Origin: Verrucomicrobiota bacterium
Lineage (GTDB): Bacteria; Verrucomicrobiota; Verrucomicrobiia; JABWAM01
NCBI GenBank assembly: GCA_023269615.1
Contig: JAHFSY010000022.1
Coordinates: 1-64,000 of the forward strand
Direction of reading: 5' to 3'
Length of the DNA: 64,000 nt
Shown here: in pieces, positions 1 to 10,674 of the stretch
How positions within the stretch are numbered: the stretch's first letter is position 1
Layout of the letters: the number at the start of each line of letters is the position of its first letter
The notes under the pieces: model-generated
What the model saw: the letters and a program-made list of their open reading frames with translations, nothing else
Databases searched by the model: none
Told to the model about the DNA's origin: nothing
Program-made: the position numbers and the translations under genes

Positions 1-62
1 ACATCCCGAGTGCTTTCCATCCTTGTCTCATTCTTCCCCATTGCGTATCGTGGCGGGCTTCC

Positions 63-3029
63 ATGCTTAACTGGATTCTCAAAAAAATCATTGGCTCCAA
101 AAACCAGCGAGAGATTCGCCGGCTGCAACCGCTCGTCGCGAAAATTAATGAGATCGAGGCCTCTTACCAGAGCCTTTCCGACGACCAGCTCAAGGCCAAG
201 ACCCCCGAGTTCAAGGAGCGCTTGAAGCGCGGTGAAACCCTGGATGACATCCTGCCGGAAGCATTCGCCGTGGTAAAGAACGCCTGCCGCCGTCATGTGG
301 GCATGAAGATCACGGTGTGCGAGCATGAGCTGACGTGGGACATGGTGCCGTTCGACGTGCAGCTCATCGGCGGGATGGTGCTGCACCAGGGCCGTATCGC
401 GGAAATGGCCACGGGCGAGGGCAAGACGCTCGTCGCCACGATGCCGCTTTATCTCAACGCGCTCTCGGGCCAGAACGTGTCACTGGTCACCGTCAACGAT
501 TATCTCGCACGGCGCGACTCCGAGTGGATGGGGACGATTTACAAATTTCTCGGACTCACCGTGGGCTGCATCCAGCACGACCAGCCGCCGCCGTTGCGCC
601 GCCAGCAGTACGAGTGCGACATCACGTACGGCACGAACAGCGAATACGGGTTCGATTACCTGCGCGACAACGGCATGGCCTCGCGCCTGGAGGAACAGGT
701 GCAGCGCGGTCATTTTTTCGCCATCGTGGACGAGGTGGACTCCATCCTCATTGACGAGGCGCGCACGCCGCTCATCATCTCCGGCCCATCGCCTGTGGCA
801 GGGCGTCACCAGTACGACCGTTGGAAGACGCTGGTCCAGGAGCTTTCGCGCAAACAAAATCTGCTTTGCACGACGCTGGCGCAGGAGGCGCGCAAGTTGT
901 TGGATCTCGATCCCCACAGCTTCCCCGCCGGGCGCATGCTCTACCAGGTGAAGCTCGGCCAGCCCAAGCACAAGCTGTTGTTGCGCATGATGGAGAACCC
1001 CGACATCCGCCAGCTCATTGACAAGAGCGAGCTTGAGGTGATGGGCGACACGAAGCGCGAGGAGATGCACCACCTCAAGGAGGAGATGTTCTTCACGATT
1101 GACGAGAAAAGCAACGAGGTGGAGCTGTCGGAAAAAGGCCGCGTCTTCCTGCGTCCCGACGATCCGCATGCGTTCGTCGTGCCCGACCTCGTGGTTGGCT
1201 TCCATGAGATTGACAACAGCACCACGCTTTCTGACGAGGAGAAGGCGAAGCGGCGCCAGGAATTGCAGGAGTCGTACGAGGAAAAGGGCGAGATCCTGCA
1301 CAATATTTCCCAGCTATTCCGCGCCTACTGCCTCTACGAAAGGGATAAGCAGTACGTCGTGCAGGAGGGCAAGGTGATGATCGTGGATGAGTTCACCGGT
1401 CGCCTCATGCCCGGCCGCCGCTGGAGCGACGGGCTTCACCAGGCCGTGGAGGCCAAGGAAAGCGTGGAGATCGAGAAGGAGACGCAGACACTGGCGACCA
1501 TCACGATCCAGAATTATTTCCGCCTGTACAAAAAGCTTGCGGGCATGACGGGCACGGCCGAGACCGAGGCGAACGAATTTCACGACATTTACAAGCTCCC
1601 GGTCAACGTCATCCCCACCAACCGGTCCGTGGCCCGCTCCGATTACAACGACGTGATTTACAAGACCCGTCGCGAGAAGTTCAACCGGATCGTGCGCGAA
1701 ATCCAGGAACGCCACGCGAAGGGGCAGCCGATCCTGGTTGGAACAATCACGGTGGAAACTTCCGAATTGCTCAGCCGCATGCTCAAGCGCGCGAATGTGC
1801 CCCACTCGGTGCTCAACGCAAAATATCACCAGCAGGAGGCGGAGATCGTATCGCGCGCAGGCCAGAACGGCGGCGTGACGATTGCCACGAACATGGCGGG
1901 GCGCGGCACCGACATCAAACTCGGCCCCGGCGTGCCCGACATCGGCGGATTGCACGTGATCGGCACGGAGCGTCACGAGTCGCGGCGCATTGACCGCCAG
2001 TTGCGCGGGCGCTGCGCGCGCCAGGGCGACCCGGGTTCCTCGCAGTTTTTCATTTCGCTCGAAGACGACCTGATGCGTCTCTTCGCATCGGGGCGCATCG
2101 GCCACTGGATGAGCAAGTTTGGGTTTGAGGAAGGGCAGGAGCTCGAGCACCCGTGGCTGAACAAATCAGTGGAGTCGGCGCAGAAACGCGTCGAACAATT
2201 TCATTACGGCCAGCGCAAGCACACGCTCGAGTACGACGACGTGATGAACAAGCAGCGCGAGATCATCTACGGCATCCGCAACAATGCGGTGCATGGGATT
2301 GATGTCCGCGAGCGGATTGACAGCGCGCTCGACGAGGTGATCTTTTCCAAGGCCGACGAGTTCCTGCCGAAAAACAAACCCATGTCCGAGTGGAACGTGG
2401 AGGGCCTGATGAACTGGGCGAACGTGACGTTCCCGATCGCCCTCAAGCCCGACGAGGCAAAGAGGGAGTTCACCGATGCCGACAGCGCCGGCAAGTTCAT
2501 CATCAAGCGGGTGATGGACTTTTATGCACACAAGGAGAAATCGGAGGATGCCGAGGGGCTGCGGCGCATCGAGCGGGCGATCGTGCTTGGCGCAATTGAC
2601 CCCCTCTGGCAGGAGCATCTGTACAACATGGACGGCCTGAGAAAAGGCATCGGGTTGCGCGGTTACGGCCAGAAGGACCCGCTGGTCGAGTACAAGCAGG
2701 AGGCGTACACGATGTTCGAGGCGCTCATGGCGAACATCAATCGCGAGATCGCATCCAATCTTTTTCGCAGCGCGTCGAGCCTCGAGGCGTTTGAGAAATT
2801 CCTCGCGTCGCTCCCGCAGCAACTCATCCACGAGCAACCGCCCTCGGGATTCAGCGAGACAGCCCGGCAGGCCCAGGCGCCCGGGCAGGAAGGCGCAAGC
2901 GAGGCCGTGGACGAGGCCATCAAGAAAATCACCCCCGTCCGCCGCGATGTCCCCAAGGTCGGCCGCAACGAGCCCTGCCCCTGCGGCAGCGGAAAGAAAT
3001 ACAAGGCCTGCCACGGCAAGGCGGGGTGA
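63..3029 (+). CDS. secA: Preprotein translocase ATPase SecA
   Basis: SecA is the motor that pushes unfolded preproteins through SecYEG at the inner membrane. The 988-residue protein has Walker A ATGEGKT at residues 116-122, the [17 protein letters not shown]-type motif near residue 222, and the [12 protein letters not shown] helicase motif near residue 610. It ends in a zinc-binding SEC-C tail ([14 protein letters not shown]). It is longer than the roughly 900 residues of E. coli SecA; the extra length lies mainly between the two nucleotide-binding folds, where a long charged stretch is visible. ATG 63 is chosen because the N-terminus [11 protein letters not shown] matches the family start. 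No clear Shine-Dalgarno site is visible in the 62 upstream bases. Confidence 0.98.
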   Translation: MLNWILKKIIGSKNQREIRRLQPLVAKINEIEASYQSLSDDQLKAKTPEFKERLKRGETLDDILPEAFAVVKNACRRHVGMKITVCEHELTWDMVPFDVQLIGGMVLHQGRIAEMATGEGKTLVATMPLYLNALSGQNVSLVTVNDYLARRDSEWMGTIYKFLGLTVGCIQHDQPPPLRRQQYECDITYGTNSEYGFDYLRDNGMASRLEEQVQRGHFFAIVDEVDSILIDEARTPLIISGPSPVAGRHQYDRWKTLVQELSRKQNLLCTTLAQEARKLLDLDPHSFPAGRMLYQVKLGQPKHKLLLRMMENPDIRQLIDKSELEVMGDTKREEMHHLKEEMFFTIDEKSNEVELSEKGRVFLRPDDPHAFVVPDLVVGFHEIDNSTTLSDEEKAKRRQELQESYEEKGEILHNISQLFRAYCLYERDKQYVVQEGKVMIVDEFTGRLMPGRRWSDGLHQAVEAKESVEIEKETQTLATITIQNYFRLYKKLAGMTGTAETEANEFHDIYKLPVNVIPTNRSVARSDYNDVIYKTRREKFNRIVREIQERHAKGQPILVGTITVETSELLSRMLKRANVPHSVLNAKYHQQEAEIVSRAGQNGGVTIATNMAGRGTDIKLGPGVPDIGGLHVIGTERHESRRIDRQLRGRCARQGDPGSSQFFISLEDDLMRLFASGRIGHWMSKFGFEEGQELEHPWLNKSVESAQKRVEQFHYGQRKHTLEYDDVMNKQREIIYGIRNNAVHGIDVRERIDSALDEVIFSKADEFLPKNKPMSEWNVEGLMNWANVTFPIALKPDEAKREFTDADSAGKFIIKRVMDFYAHKEKSEDAEGLRRIERAIVLGAIDPLWQEHLYNMDGLRKGIGLRGYGQKDPLVEYKQEAYTMFEALMANINREIASNLFRSASSLEAFEKFLASLPQQLIHEQPPSGFSETARQAQAPGQEGASEAVDEAIKKITPVRRDVPKVGRNEPCPCGSGKKYKACHGKAG

Positions 3030-3058
3030 GGCGGATGTGCTATATCGCCCATTCATTT

Positions 3059-3140
3059 TGTAGGAGCCGCTGTTAGCGGCGACCGGGCAGGCGGAATGAT
3101 GGGTCTTGTGCGGAGATCGCCGCTGACAGCGGCTCCTACA
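3059..3140. repeat. REP-like inverted pair (BIME-like)
   Basis: Two copies of a REP-like unit face each other. Each has a conserved head TGTAGGAGCC, a small stem (GCCGCT / AGCGGC) and the tail GGCGA. The left unit is 3059-3087 and the right unit 3111-3140. The same head recurs at 33662-33752 and 37518-37546 in this window, and the bases just before (CCATTCATTTT) are shared with the 37.5 kb copy. The layout resembles the GTAGGAGC REP elements described in gammaproteobacteria; no RAYT transposase is present here. Confidence 0.8.
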
Positions 3141-3217
3141 TTCCGGAAGCCCTGCCTTTCAAGCTTGCCCTCGACGGCTGTTCGTTCTTCAATGTCAAGC
3201 CAGTCAGGAGTTATCCC

Positions 3218-3775
3218 ATGAGTGCATTTTTCATTTATCTGGTTTGTTTTGGAGTCGGGCTTCTCTTCACACTCCTCAGCGCCGCCATGTCGCATGTCTT
3301 TGGAGGACACGACGTGCATGTGGATGTCAACGCCCACGCCGAGGCGGGCTTTGGAACAGACGACATGCCGGGATTTTCAGCACTGAGCCCGACCACGATC
3401 GCCACGTTTGTCACCGCATTCGGCGGATTCGGGATGATCTTCGACAAGATCGAGGCGACCCACAACCCGCTCATCAGCGCCCCGCTTTCGGTGCTGGTTG
3501 GATTCGTCATTGCCGCCGCGCTGGTCTCGCTGCTCCGCACGGTGTTCAATCGCACGCAAAGCTCGAGCGAATCGAAGGTTTCCCAGCTCCCCGGCATTTC
3601 TGCCACGATCATCACTCCGATCCCGCTCAACGGCGTCGGCGAAATCGCCTACATCCATGGTGGCACCCGTTACACCGCGCCCGCCCGTGAGGAAAAGGGC
3701 GCCGCTATCGAGAACGGCAAGACGGTCACGATCACGCGCATCGTCGGCTCGCAATTTTATGTAACCGCTGCCTGA
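3218..3775 (+). CDS. NfeD-like membrane protein upstream of flotillin
   Basis: The 185-residue protein has three hydrophobic segments (about residues 4-22, 56-72 and 85-106) and a C-terminal soluble part (about 115-185) with the spacing of an OB-fold, as in NfeD/YuaF proteins. NfeD-like proteins are typically encoded next to SPFH proteins and are thought to assist flotillin assemblies in the membrane. The start is supported by an AGGAG Shine-Dalgarno at 3206-3210, seven bases before ATG. A flotillin gene follows after 45 bases, so the two are likely co-transcribed. The family call rests on topology, context and weak similarity. Confidence 0.72.
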   Translation: MSAFFIYLVCFGVGLLFTLLSAAMSHVFGGHDVHVDVNAHAEAGFGTDDMPGFSALSPTTIATFVTAFGGFGMIFDKIEATHNPLISAPLSVLVGFVIAAALVSLLRTVFNRTQSSSESKVSQLPGISATIITPIPLNGVGEIAYIHGGTRYTAPAREEKGAAIENGKTVTITRIVGSQFYVTAA

Positions 3776-3820
3776 CGCCTTTCCTTCCGCTTTCCAAAAT
3801 ATTAACTTCATACCATTGCC

Positions 3821-5344
3821 ATGACCACCCTGCCTTTTCTCGCTGACATGTTTACCACCGTCGGACTCGGAGCGCTCGCCATCGTGGGCATCCTGGTCGG
3901 GCTCTTCGTCGTTCTCGCCGTCTGGGCCAGCCGCTACACCAAGGTCGGCCCCAACGAAGTCCTCGTGGTTTCAGGGCGCAAGCATCGTTTCCAGGATCCG
4001 GATGGCACGGCGCGCATTCGCGGGTTCCGCATCGTGAAGGGTGGTGGCACGTTCGTCTTCCCAGTCATCGAAAAAGTGGATGTACTCTCGCTGGAGTTGC
4101 TCACCATTGATGTCCAGACACCCGAGGTTTACACGAGCAAGGGCGTGCCAGTGAAAGTGGATGGAGTGGCGCAGATCAAGGTAAAGGGCGACGACATCTC
4201 GATTGCCACTTCCGCCGAGCAATTTCTCAGCAAGGACACCGAGGACATCAAGAACATCGCCATGCAGACGATGGAGGGTCACCTGCGCGCGATTCTCGGC
4301 ACGATGACCGTCGAGGAAATCTACCAGAACCGCGACGCTTTCGCATCGAGGGTGCAGGAAGTGGCGGCAGGCGACATGGCAAACATGGGGCTTGGCATCA
4401 TCAGCTTCACCATTCGCGACATCAAGGACACCCAGGGCTACCTCGAGGCTCTCGGCAAGCCTCGCATCGCGCAAGTCAAACGCGACGCCGTGATCGCCCA
4501 GGCCGAGGCCGACCGCGATTCCACCATCCGTTCCGCGCAGGCCCAGCAATCGGGGCAGGAGGCTAAATTCGCCGCAGACAGCAAGATCGCCGAGGCGTCG
4601 CGCGATTACCAGGTCAACGTCGCGCAATACGCCGCCTCCGTGAACCAGAGAAAGGCCGAAGCCGATCTCGCGTATGATTTGCAGAAATTCAAGACAGGCC
4701 AGCTCGTCAAGGCGGAGGAAGTGCAGGTCAGCATTGTCGAGAAACAAAAGCAGATCGAGCTGCAGCAGCAGGAAATTCTCCGCAAGCAACGCGCCCTCGA
4801 GGCGGAGGTCCAGAAACCCGCCGACGCGGAACGTTACAAGGTGGAGACGCTCGCCACGGCGCGGCGCTTCCAGCTCGAAACGGAGGCCGCGGGCGCGGCA
4901 AGCGCGACCAAGGCCACCGGCTTCGCCGGCGCCGACGTCACCAAGGCCAACGGCATGGCCGAGGCCGACGCCAACAAGGCGCGCGGCCTTGCCGAGGCGG
5001 CCGTCATCGAGGCGCAGGGCAACGCCACCGCCGCCGCGATGAAGAACAAGGCTGAATCCTTCAAGCAATACAACGAGGCCGCCGTGATCGAGATGATCGT
5101 GCGCATGCTTCCCGAGATCGCTGGCAAAATCAGCGAACCGCTTGCCAAGACCGAAAAGATTGTCATCATCAACAGCGGCAACGGCCCGGGCGGCGGCGCA
5201 AGCAAGCTCACGGGAGACGTCACGCAGATCATCAGCCAGCTCCCGCCTGTTCTTGAAAGCCTCACCGGTGTCAAATTCGAAAAACTCATCGAGCAAGTCC
5301 CCGCCCTGAGGAAAGCCATGGGCAAGGACGACGCAAAATCCTGA
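3821..5344 (+). CDS. floT: Flotillin family SPFH protein
   Basis: The 507-residue protein has an N-terminal hydrophobic segment (about 13-33), then an SPFH domain (about 40-215, with VGPNEVLVVSGRKH and LELLTIDVQTPEVYTSKGVP), then a long Ala/Glu/Lys-rich coiled coil (about 220-430) with the EA-type repeats typical of flotillins. The C-terminal segment has LAKTEKIVIINSG and a glycine linker. Flotillins organise membrane microdomains and oligomerise through the coiled coil. Length and order match Bacillus FloT/YuaG, and the upstream NfeD-like gene matches the usual yuaF-yuaG pairing. The convergent gene downstream is yajQ. Confidence 0.92.
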   Translation: MTTLPFLADMFTTVGLGALAIVGILVGLFVVLAVWASRYTKVGPNEVLVVSGRKHRFQDPDGTARIRGFRIVKGGGTFVFPVIEKVDVLSLELLTIDVQTPEVYTSKGVPVKVDGVAQIKVKGDDISIATSAEQFLSKDTEDIKNIAMQTMEGHLRAILGTMTVEEIYQNRDAFASRVQEVAAGDMANMGLGIISFTIRDIKDTQGYLEALGKPRIAQVKRDAVIAQAEADRDSTIRSAQAQQSGQEAKFAADSKIAEASRDYQVNVAQYAASVNQRKAEADLAYDLQKFKTGQLVKAEEVQVSIVEKQKQIELQQQEILRKQRALEAEVQKPADAERYKVETLATARRFQLETEAAGAASATKATGFAGADVTKANGMAEADANKARGLAEAAVIEAQGNATAAAMKNKAESFKQYNEAAVIEMIVRMLPEIAGKISEPLAKTEKIVIINSGNGPGGGASKLTGDVTQIISQLPPVLESLTGVKFEKLIEQVPALRKAMGKDDAKS

Positions 5345-5356
5345 GCAGAATTGCTT

Positions 5357-5418
5357 GGTAGGGACGGACCGCCGGGCCGTCCGCTGCGCAACGGCGCGCC
5401 CGGCGGTCGCGCCCTACC
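5357..5418. repeat. Imperfect inverted repeat, GGTAGGG...CCCTACC
   Basis: Two 21-base arms (5357-5377 and 5398-5418) pair with three mismatches around a 20-base loop that is itself GC-rich. It sits between the convergent ends of the flotillin gene and yajQ. It could act as a bidirectional terminator, but there is no clear T-tract, so it may only be one of the dispersed palindromes seen in this genome. Confidence 0.6.
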
Positions 5419-5445
5419 CTCGGCAAGAAAAAGAACGGAAACGGT

Positions 5446-5931
5446 TCAATCCCTGAAATTATTGAATGAGAGCGTCAGTCCGAAATCTTTCGCGCGCACA
5501 AGGGCGATCACGGCTTGCAGGTCGTCGCGATTTTTTCCTGTCACGCGGATTTTCTGTTCCTGAATTTGTGATTGCACCTTGATCTTGGAGTCGCGGATCG
5601 CCTGGGTGATGGGCTTGGCCTTTTCCGTCTCGATGCCCTGGATGAGCTTGATTTCCTGGCGCGCCCCCCCCAGCGGGGCGACCTCCACATCGCCGTATTC
5701 GAGATTCTTGAAGCTTACCTGGCGTTTTGCCAGCTTCGTGACGAGAACATCCTTGAGCGCCTCAAGGCGAAACTCCTCCTCGGCGGAAAGCTTGATTGTC
5801 TTGCGGTCCCAATCGATCTGGCACTTGCTGTCCTTGAAATCAAATCGCGTGGCGATTTCCTTGCGCGCCTGGTTGACGGCGTTGTCCACCTCCTGCAGGT
5901 CCACTTCGGAAACAATGTCAAACGATGGCAT
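5446..5931 (-). CDS. yajQ: YajQ family nucleotide-binding protein (UPF0234)
   Basis: The 161-residue protein matches YajQ over its full length: start MPSFDIVSEVDLQEVDNAV, central ARKEIATRFDFKDSKC and end IRVTGKNRDDLQAVIALVR followed by LSFNNFRD. Proteins of this family fold as two ferredoxin-like domains, and some bind cyclic di-GMP (shown for Xanthomonas and Pseudomonas members). Whether this one does cannot be told from sequence. It is the last gene of the leftward run from the gcv operon, separated from moeB by 79 bases, so it may have its own promoter. Confidence 0.95.
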   Translation of the reverse strand: MPSFDIVSEVDLQEVDNAVNQARKEIATRFDFKDSKCQIDWDRKTIKLSAEEEFRLEALKDVLVTKLAKRQVSFKNLEYGDVEVAPLGGARQEIKLIQGIETEKAKPITQAIRDSKIKVQSQIQEQKIRVTGKNRDDLQAVIALVRAKDFGLTLSFNNFRD

Positions 5932-6010
5932 AAGCTGGTTCTATCGTACTCGTATCAGGACGCCAAGCCGCAAAGATTTCAAAAAAGCATCCGTCACAGC
6001 AGGTCGTGAT

Positions 6011-7177
6011 TCAATATCTCGGCACGGACGGGTCGATCTTTTCGCTCCATGCATTGATGCCGCCGTGCAGGCTTTTTACATCGGTAAAGCCGCTCTTTTC
6101 CAAAAGCTGGACGGCTCGCAGGGAACGCACGCCGTGATGGCAATAGACGACGATGGGGTCGCCTTTGGGCACCTCGTCGTATCGCTGATGTAATTCGTGC
6201 AGGGGAATGAGCTTGGGATCGCCGATACGGCAGATTGCAAACTCATCGGGATTCCGCACGTCGAGGAGCATGAGGCGCATTTTTTTGTCGAGGCGTTGCT
6301 TCAACTCTTCGACGGTGATTTCATTTTTAGTCAACATGCGAACGGGTCCTCCCACCGCAAGCTCGTCGGAATCGGGATCCTCGATTCCACAGAACTGCTG
6401 GTAATCAATCAGTTTTGTAATGGTTGGGTTCTTCCCGCAAATCGGGCAGTTGGGATCCTTGCGGACTTTCACCTCGCGAAACTTTGCCTCGAGGGCGTCA
6501 AAAAGCAGCATCCGCCCGATCAATGGCTTTCCCTTGCCCAAAAGAATTTTCAGAGCCTCGGTCGCTTGCATCGAACCGATCACGCCGGGCAGGACGCCCA
6601 GCACCCCTCCCTCGGCGCAACTCGGAACCATGCCGGGCGGCGGCGGCTCGGGAAAATGACAGCGATAGCAAGGCCCTTTCTGCGCGTCGAACACGGACAC
6701 TCGCCCCTCGAATCGAAAAATGCTGCCATACACGTTCGGTTTCTTGAGTAGTACGCAGACGTCGTTCACCAGGTAACGCGTCGGGAAATTATCTGTTCCG
6801 TCAATCACAAGGTCGTAATCGCGCGAGATCTCCATGGCGTTGTCTGCCCTGAAGTGCGTCTCGTATGGGATGAAAGTGACCTCGGGATTGATCTGCTCCA
6901 CCTTTTCCTGCGCGGAAACAATCTTGGGGCGGCCGACGTCCTTCGTGAAGTGGAGAATCTGGCGCTGGAGGTTGCTGAAGTCCACCACGTCGAAATCCAC
7001 CATGCCGATCGTGCCGACGCCGGCGGCGGCAAGATAAAATGCGAGTGGCGAGCCGAGGCCTCCCGAGCCGATGAGCAGCACGCGGCTGGCCTTCAACTTC
7101 TCCTGCCCGGCAATTCCGACCTCGGGAAGGATCAGGTGCCGCGAATAGCGGCGGATTTCTTCATTGGTGAGGGACAT
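6011..7177 (-). CDS. moeB: MoeB/ThiF-type adenylyltransferase with C-terminal rhodanese domain
   Basis: This E1-like enzyme activates the C-terminal glycine of a ubiquitin-like sulfur carrier (MoaD or ThiS type) by adenylation and can then pass sulfur through its rhodanese domain. The ATP loop GSGGLG is at residues 37-42, followed by VDFDVVDFSNLQRQ and DGTDNFPTRYLVND. Two CxxC pairs (CYRC near 170, CPIC near 247) would bind zinc. The rhodanese domain covers about 290-388 with active-site Cys 346 in YCHHGVRS. This is the MoeZ/MOCS3 arrangement, 388 residues. The exact carrier partner is not in the window, so molybdopterin, thiamine or cysteine synthesis remain open. Confidence 0.9.
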   Translation of the reverse strand: MSLTNEEIRRYSRHLILPEVGIAGQEKLKASRVLLIGSGGLGSPLAFYLAAAGVGTIGMVDFDVVDFSNLQRQILHFTKDVGRPKIVSAQEKVEQINPEVTFIPYETHFRADNAMEISRDYDLVIDGTDNFPTRYLVNDVCVLLKKPNVYGSIFRFEGRVSVFDAQKGPCYRCHFPEPPPPGMVPSCAEGGVLGVLPGVIGSMQATEALKILLGKGKPLIGRMLLFDALEAKFREVKVRKDPNCPICGKNPTITKLIDYQQFCGIEDPDSDELAVGGPVRMLTKNEITVEELKQRLDKKMRLMLLDVRNPDEFAICRIGDPKLIPLHELHQRYDEVPKGDPIVVYCHHGVRSLRAVQLLEKSGFTDVKSLHGGINAWSEKIDPSVPRY

Positions 7178-7189
7178 GGGAGGGATTTA

Positions 7190-7212
7190 ACATGGAACAT
7201 GGAGCATGGAGC
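7190..7212. repeat. Short tandem CATGGAR repeat
   Basis: Three consecutive near-copies of CATGGAA/CATGGAG lie in the 76-base gap upstream of moeB. No function is evident; it looks like low-complexity intergenic sequence. Confidence 0.45.
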
Positions 7213-7253
7213 AAGAATGAAGGCGGCGGAGAAATGGCACGCAATGGGGCCAG

Positions 7254-7739
7254 TCATGGAATCCAGGCGGAACCTTCCTCATCAGAATCGCCCGTTGCGG
7301 CCTTCTTCTTTTTCGTGAGCCACTTGCTTTCCGGCCACGCAGCCTTTCCATCCTCGAACCAGCGATAGCATTGGAGCAGCGTCGCGTTGTCAAACGGATC
7401 GCACTCGATGTCGGAATAGGTGCGGCGGTCATTTGGCCCGATGGTCGTTCCGATGATGTACCAGCCGGGATCCGTCGCCTGAAATTCAAGGCTTCTCTCC
7501 GCCGATTGCCAGGCCATCTGGATGAATCCATCCCGTGTGCCCACCGCCATGGGCTCCACGAAACGGGTCACCGATTTCTTGAGCCGGCCGACGCGCTCCA
7601 CCGCCACGAGCAACACCTTCCATTTCAGCGTGCGCTCCTCCTTCGCCAGCAACTCCTCCATCCTGCGGCAAAAGGATTGCGCCAGTGCGCCCTCGGCGCA
7701 AATCTTCTTCAAACGATCGTTGATTGTTTTTTTGTCCAT
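7254..7739 (-). CDS. Unknown protein coupled to gcvP
   Basis: I do not recognise this 161-residue protein. It is soluble, with many Trp, Lys and Arg residues, no signal peptide or membrane segment, and a Lys-rich tail (KKKKAATGDSDEEGSAWIP). An ATG at 7754 lies three bases past the gcvP stop, but the ATG at 7739 (MDKKTINDRL) is preferred because a GGAG Shine-Dalgarno stands nine bases before it. Position directly after gcvP suggests co-expression with the glycine cleavage system; a functional link is inference only. Confidence 0.75.
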   Translation of the reverse strand: MDKKTINDRLKKICAEGALAQSFCRRMEELLAKEERTLKWKVLLVAVERVGRLKKSVTRFVEPMAVGTRDGFIQMAWQSAERSLEFQATDPGWYIIGTTIGPNDRRTYSDIECDPFDNATLLQCYRWFEDGKAAWPESKWLTKKKKAATGDSDEEGSAWIP

Positions 7740-7757
7740 GGCACGTTTCTCCATGCG

Positions 7758-10664
7758 TCAGTGTTCGTAATCTTCGACTGGCGGACACGAACATACAAGG
7801 TTTCGATCGCCGTACACGTTGTCAATGCGCCCCACCGCCGGCCAGAACTTGTGCTCGCGCGTCCATGGGGCGGGATACGCCGCCTGCCCGCGCGTGTAGG
7901 GATGATCCCACTTTTCCTCCAGCAACGATGCCGCGGTGTGCGGGGAGTTCTTCAGCGGATTGTTTGTGCGATCCAACCGCCCATCCTCGATCGCTTTCAT
8001 CTCGGCGTGGATCGCGATCATTGCGTCACAAAAACGATCCATCTCTGCCTTGGATTCGCTCTCGGTCGGCTCCACCATCATCGTGCCGGGCACGGGCCAC
8101 GACATCGTCGGCGCGTGAAATCCAAAATCCATCAGCCGCTTGGCGACATCCTCCACCTCGATGCCCGCGCGCGTTTTCCACGGACGCAGATCAATGATGC
8201 ACTCATGCGCCACGAGCCCGTTCTTGCCCTTGTACAAGACAGGAAAGCAGGCATCGAGACGTCGCGCAATGTAGTTGGCGTTCAGGATCGCGATCTTCGT
8301 CGCCTCGGCAAGTCCCTCGCGCCCCATCATCGCGATGTATACCCACGAGATCGGAAGGATGCTGGCGCTACCCCACGGCGCGGCGGATACCGGCCCGATC
8401 GCCTGCGCCCCGCCCGTCTTCACCACCGGATGCCCCGGCAGAAAAGCTGTGAGATGTTTCGCCACTCCGATGGGTCCCATGCCGGGGCCGCCTCCGCCAT
8501 GCGGGATGCAAAAGGTCTTGTGCAAATTGAGATGGCACACGTCTGCACCGATGTCGCCAGGTCGGCACAATCCCACCTGCGCATTCATGTTCGCGCCATC
8601 CATGTAAACCTGTCCTCCATGCCCATGAACAATCGAGCACACCTCGCGGATCGTTTCCTCAAAAACCCCGTGCGTCGAGGGATACGTCACCATCAATGCC
8701 GCGAGCTGGCCGGCGTGCTCCTTCGCCTTCGCGCGCAGGTCGTTCAAATCCATGTCGCCGTTTGCGCACGCAATCGGGATCACCTTCATGCCGGCCATCA
8801 CCGCGCTCGCGGGATTCGTGCCGTGTGCCGATTGAGGGATGAGGCAGATGTTTCGATTTCCCTGGCCCCGACTCTGGTGATGTTTGCGAATCGCAAGCAG
8901 CCCGGCGTATTCCCCCTGCGAGCCGGCGTTCGGCTGCAGTGACACGGCGGCGAAACCCGTGATCTCCGCCAGCCATGCCTCCAGTTGCTTGAACAACTCC
9001 TGGTAGCCCTGCGCCTGGTTCAAGGGCGCGAAGGGATGCATCTTTCCCACGCGCGGCCATGTCACGGGCGCCATCTCCGCGCTCGCGTTAAGTTTCATCG
9101 TGCACGAGCCCAGCGGAATCATGGAGGTCGTCAGCGACAAATCCTTCGACTCCAGCCTGCGGATGTAACGCAGCATCTCCGTCTCGGTGTGATGCAAATT
9201 GAAAACAGGATGCGTAAGATAACGGCTCTCGCGTGCAAGGGGCGCCGCGACATCCGATGCCAGTTCCCCTGCGGCAAATCCGGGTTTCTCCCCGCCATTG
9301 AAGACCCACAGCAAATCATCCACATCCTGAACCGTCGTCGTCTCGTCCAGTGAAACGCCCAGCGTTCGATCGTTCAACACACGGAGATTGATCTGCTTCG
9401 ACTCGGCAAACTTGACAATCTCCGGCGCGCTTTTTACGCCCACGCGCAGCGTGTCAAAAAACGCCTCCTTGCCCACCGGGCACCCGATCCTCCGCAATCC
9501 TGCCGCAAGAATCGATGCGAGCAGGTGAACGCGCTGCGCAATGTCCTTCAATCCCCTTGGCCCATGATAGACGGCATACATGGAAGCCATCACGGCGAGG
9601 AGGACCTGTGCCGTGCAAATATTGCTCGTGGCCTTGTCGCGTCGGATGTGCTGTTCGCGCGTCTGGAGCGAAAGCCGGAGCGCGGGTTTTCCATGCACGT
9701 CGTGCGACACGCCAATGAGGCGGCCGGGCATGTGACGCTTGTGTTCGTCACGCGTCGCAAAAAACGCAGCATGCGGCCCGCCGTATCCCATCGGCACCCC
9801 AAAGCGTTGCGAGCTGCCCACAACCACATCTGCGCCAAATTCGCCGGGCGGACGCAGCAGCACGAGGCTGAGCAAATCCACCGCGACGACGCACAACGCG
9901 CCGCTCGCATGCCCCTGCTCGATGAACGATTCATAGTCGTGAACCGCCCCATCCGTCGCGGGATATTGCAGCAGCGCACCAAACACTTCCGCGCTCCATG
10001 CGAAGGCGCGATGGTTGCCGACGCACACCTCGATGCCAAGCGGTTCCGCGCGCGCGCGAACCACCTCGACCGTCTGTGGATGGCACCCTTCGGAAATGAA
10101 AAAAATCCGGCCTCTGCCGTGAATCGCACGGCACATTGTCATCGCCTCCGCGGCCGCCGTCGCCTCATCGAGCATCGACGCGTTGGCGATCGCCATCCCC
10201 GTCAGGTCCGAAATCATCGTCTGAAAATTCAGGAGCGCCTCGAGCCGCCCCTGCGCGATCTCTGCCTGGTAAGGCGTGTAGGCCGTGTACCAGCCGGGAT
10301 TTTCGAACACGTTGCGTTGAATGACCCCCGGGGTGATGCAATCCGAATATCCCATGCCAATGTATGAGCGAAAAACCAGGTTCCTTGACATCATGGCTCG
10401 AAACTCCTGCAACACTTCATGCTCGCCGCGAGCCTCGGGAATTTGCAGGGGACGATTCACCCGGATCTGCGGAGGCAGCACCGCGTCCATCAACGCGTCC
10501 AGCGACGCATGCCCCAGCTCCTTCAACATCGCTTCTCTTTCAACGGCGCCCGGCCCGAGGTGACGACGCGCAAACGTGTCGCCGGGCTGGAGCGACGATG
10601 GTGTGGACGAAACGCGCTTCGGTTCGGCGGCCTTTCTTTTTGGAATCGTCCGGGTGGCTGGCAT
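7758..10664 (-). CDS. gcvP: Glycine dehydrogenase (decarboxylating), P protein
   Basis: The P protein decarboxylates glycine with pyridoxal phosphate and transfers the aminomethyl group to the lipoyl arm of the H protein. The 968-residue form is the single-chain type (both halves fused). The PLP-lysine motif is in [21 protein letters not shown] in the C-terminal half, and the N-terminal half has RRHLGPG and YHTPYQAEISQGR-like sequence ([20 protein letters not shown]). It starts 10 bases after the gcvH stop, consistent with one gcvT-gcvH-gcvP transcript. The far N-terminus (about 30 residues, Pro/Lys/Ser-rich) is not conserved in the family, so an internal start is possible. Confidence 0.98.
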   Translation of the reverse strand: MPATRTIPKRKAAEPKRVSSTPSSLQPGDTFARRHLGPGAVEREAMLKELGHASLDALMDAVLPPQIRVNRPLQIPEARGEHEVLQEFRAMMSRNLVFRSYIGMGYSDCITPGVIQRNVFENPGWYTAYTPYQAEIAQGRLEALLNFQTMISDLTGMAIANASMLDEATAAAEAMTMCRAIHGRGRIFFISEGCHPQTVEVVRARAEPLGIEVCVGNHRAFAWSAEVFGALLQYPATDGAVHDYESFIEQGHASGALCVVAVDLLSLVLLRPPGEFGADVVVGSSQRFGVPMGYGGPHAAFFATRDEHKRHMPGRLIGVSHDVHGKPALRLSLQTREQHIRRDKATSNICTAQVLLAVMASMYAVYHGPRGLKDIAQRVHLLASILAAGLRRIGCPVGKEAFFDTLRVGVKSAPEIVKFAESKQINLRVLNDRTLGVSLDETTTVQDVDDLLWVFNGGEKPGFAAGELASDVAAPLARESRYLTHPVFNLHHTETEMLRYIRRLESKDLSLTTSMIPLGSCTMKLNASAEMAPVTWPRVGKMHPFAPLNQAQGYQELFKQLEAWLAEITGFAAVSLQPNAGSQGEYAGLLAIRKHHQSRGQGNRNICLIPQSAHGTNPASAVMAGMKVIPIACANGDMDLNDLRAKAKEHAGQLAALMVTYPSTHGVFEETIREVCSIVHGHGGQVYMDGANMNAQVGLCRPGDIGADVCHLNLHKTFCIPHGGGGPGMGPIGVAKHLTAFLPGHPVVKTGGAQAIGPVSAAPWGSASILPISWVYIAMMGREGLAEATKIAILNANYIARRLDACFPVLYKGKNGLVAHECIIDLRPWKTRAGIEVEDVAKRLMDFGFHAPTMSWPVPGTMMVEPTESESKAEMDRFCDAMIAIHAEMKAIEDGRLDRTNNPLKNSPHTAASLLEEKWDHPYTRGQAAYPAPWTREHKFWPAVGRIDNVYGDRNLVCSCPPVEDYEH

Positions 10665-10674
10665 GGGGCGCCGT

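Noticed and set aside
5357..5418. Assigning the inverted repeat as a definite bidirectional terminator
   Set aside because: There is no T-tract on either side, so only a repeat call is made.
7371..8942. 523-codon plus-strand open frame within gcvP
   Set aside because: Antisense to gcvP, which has full family conservation.
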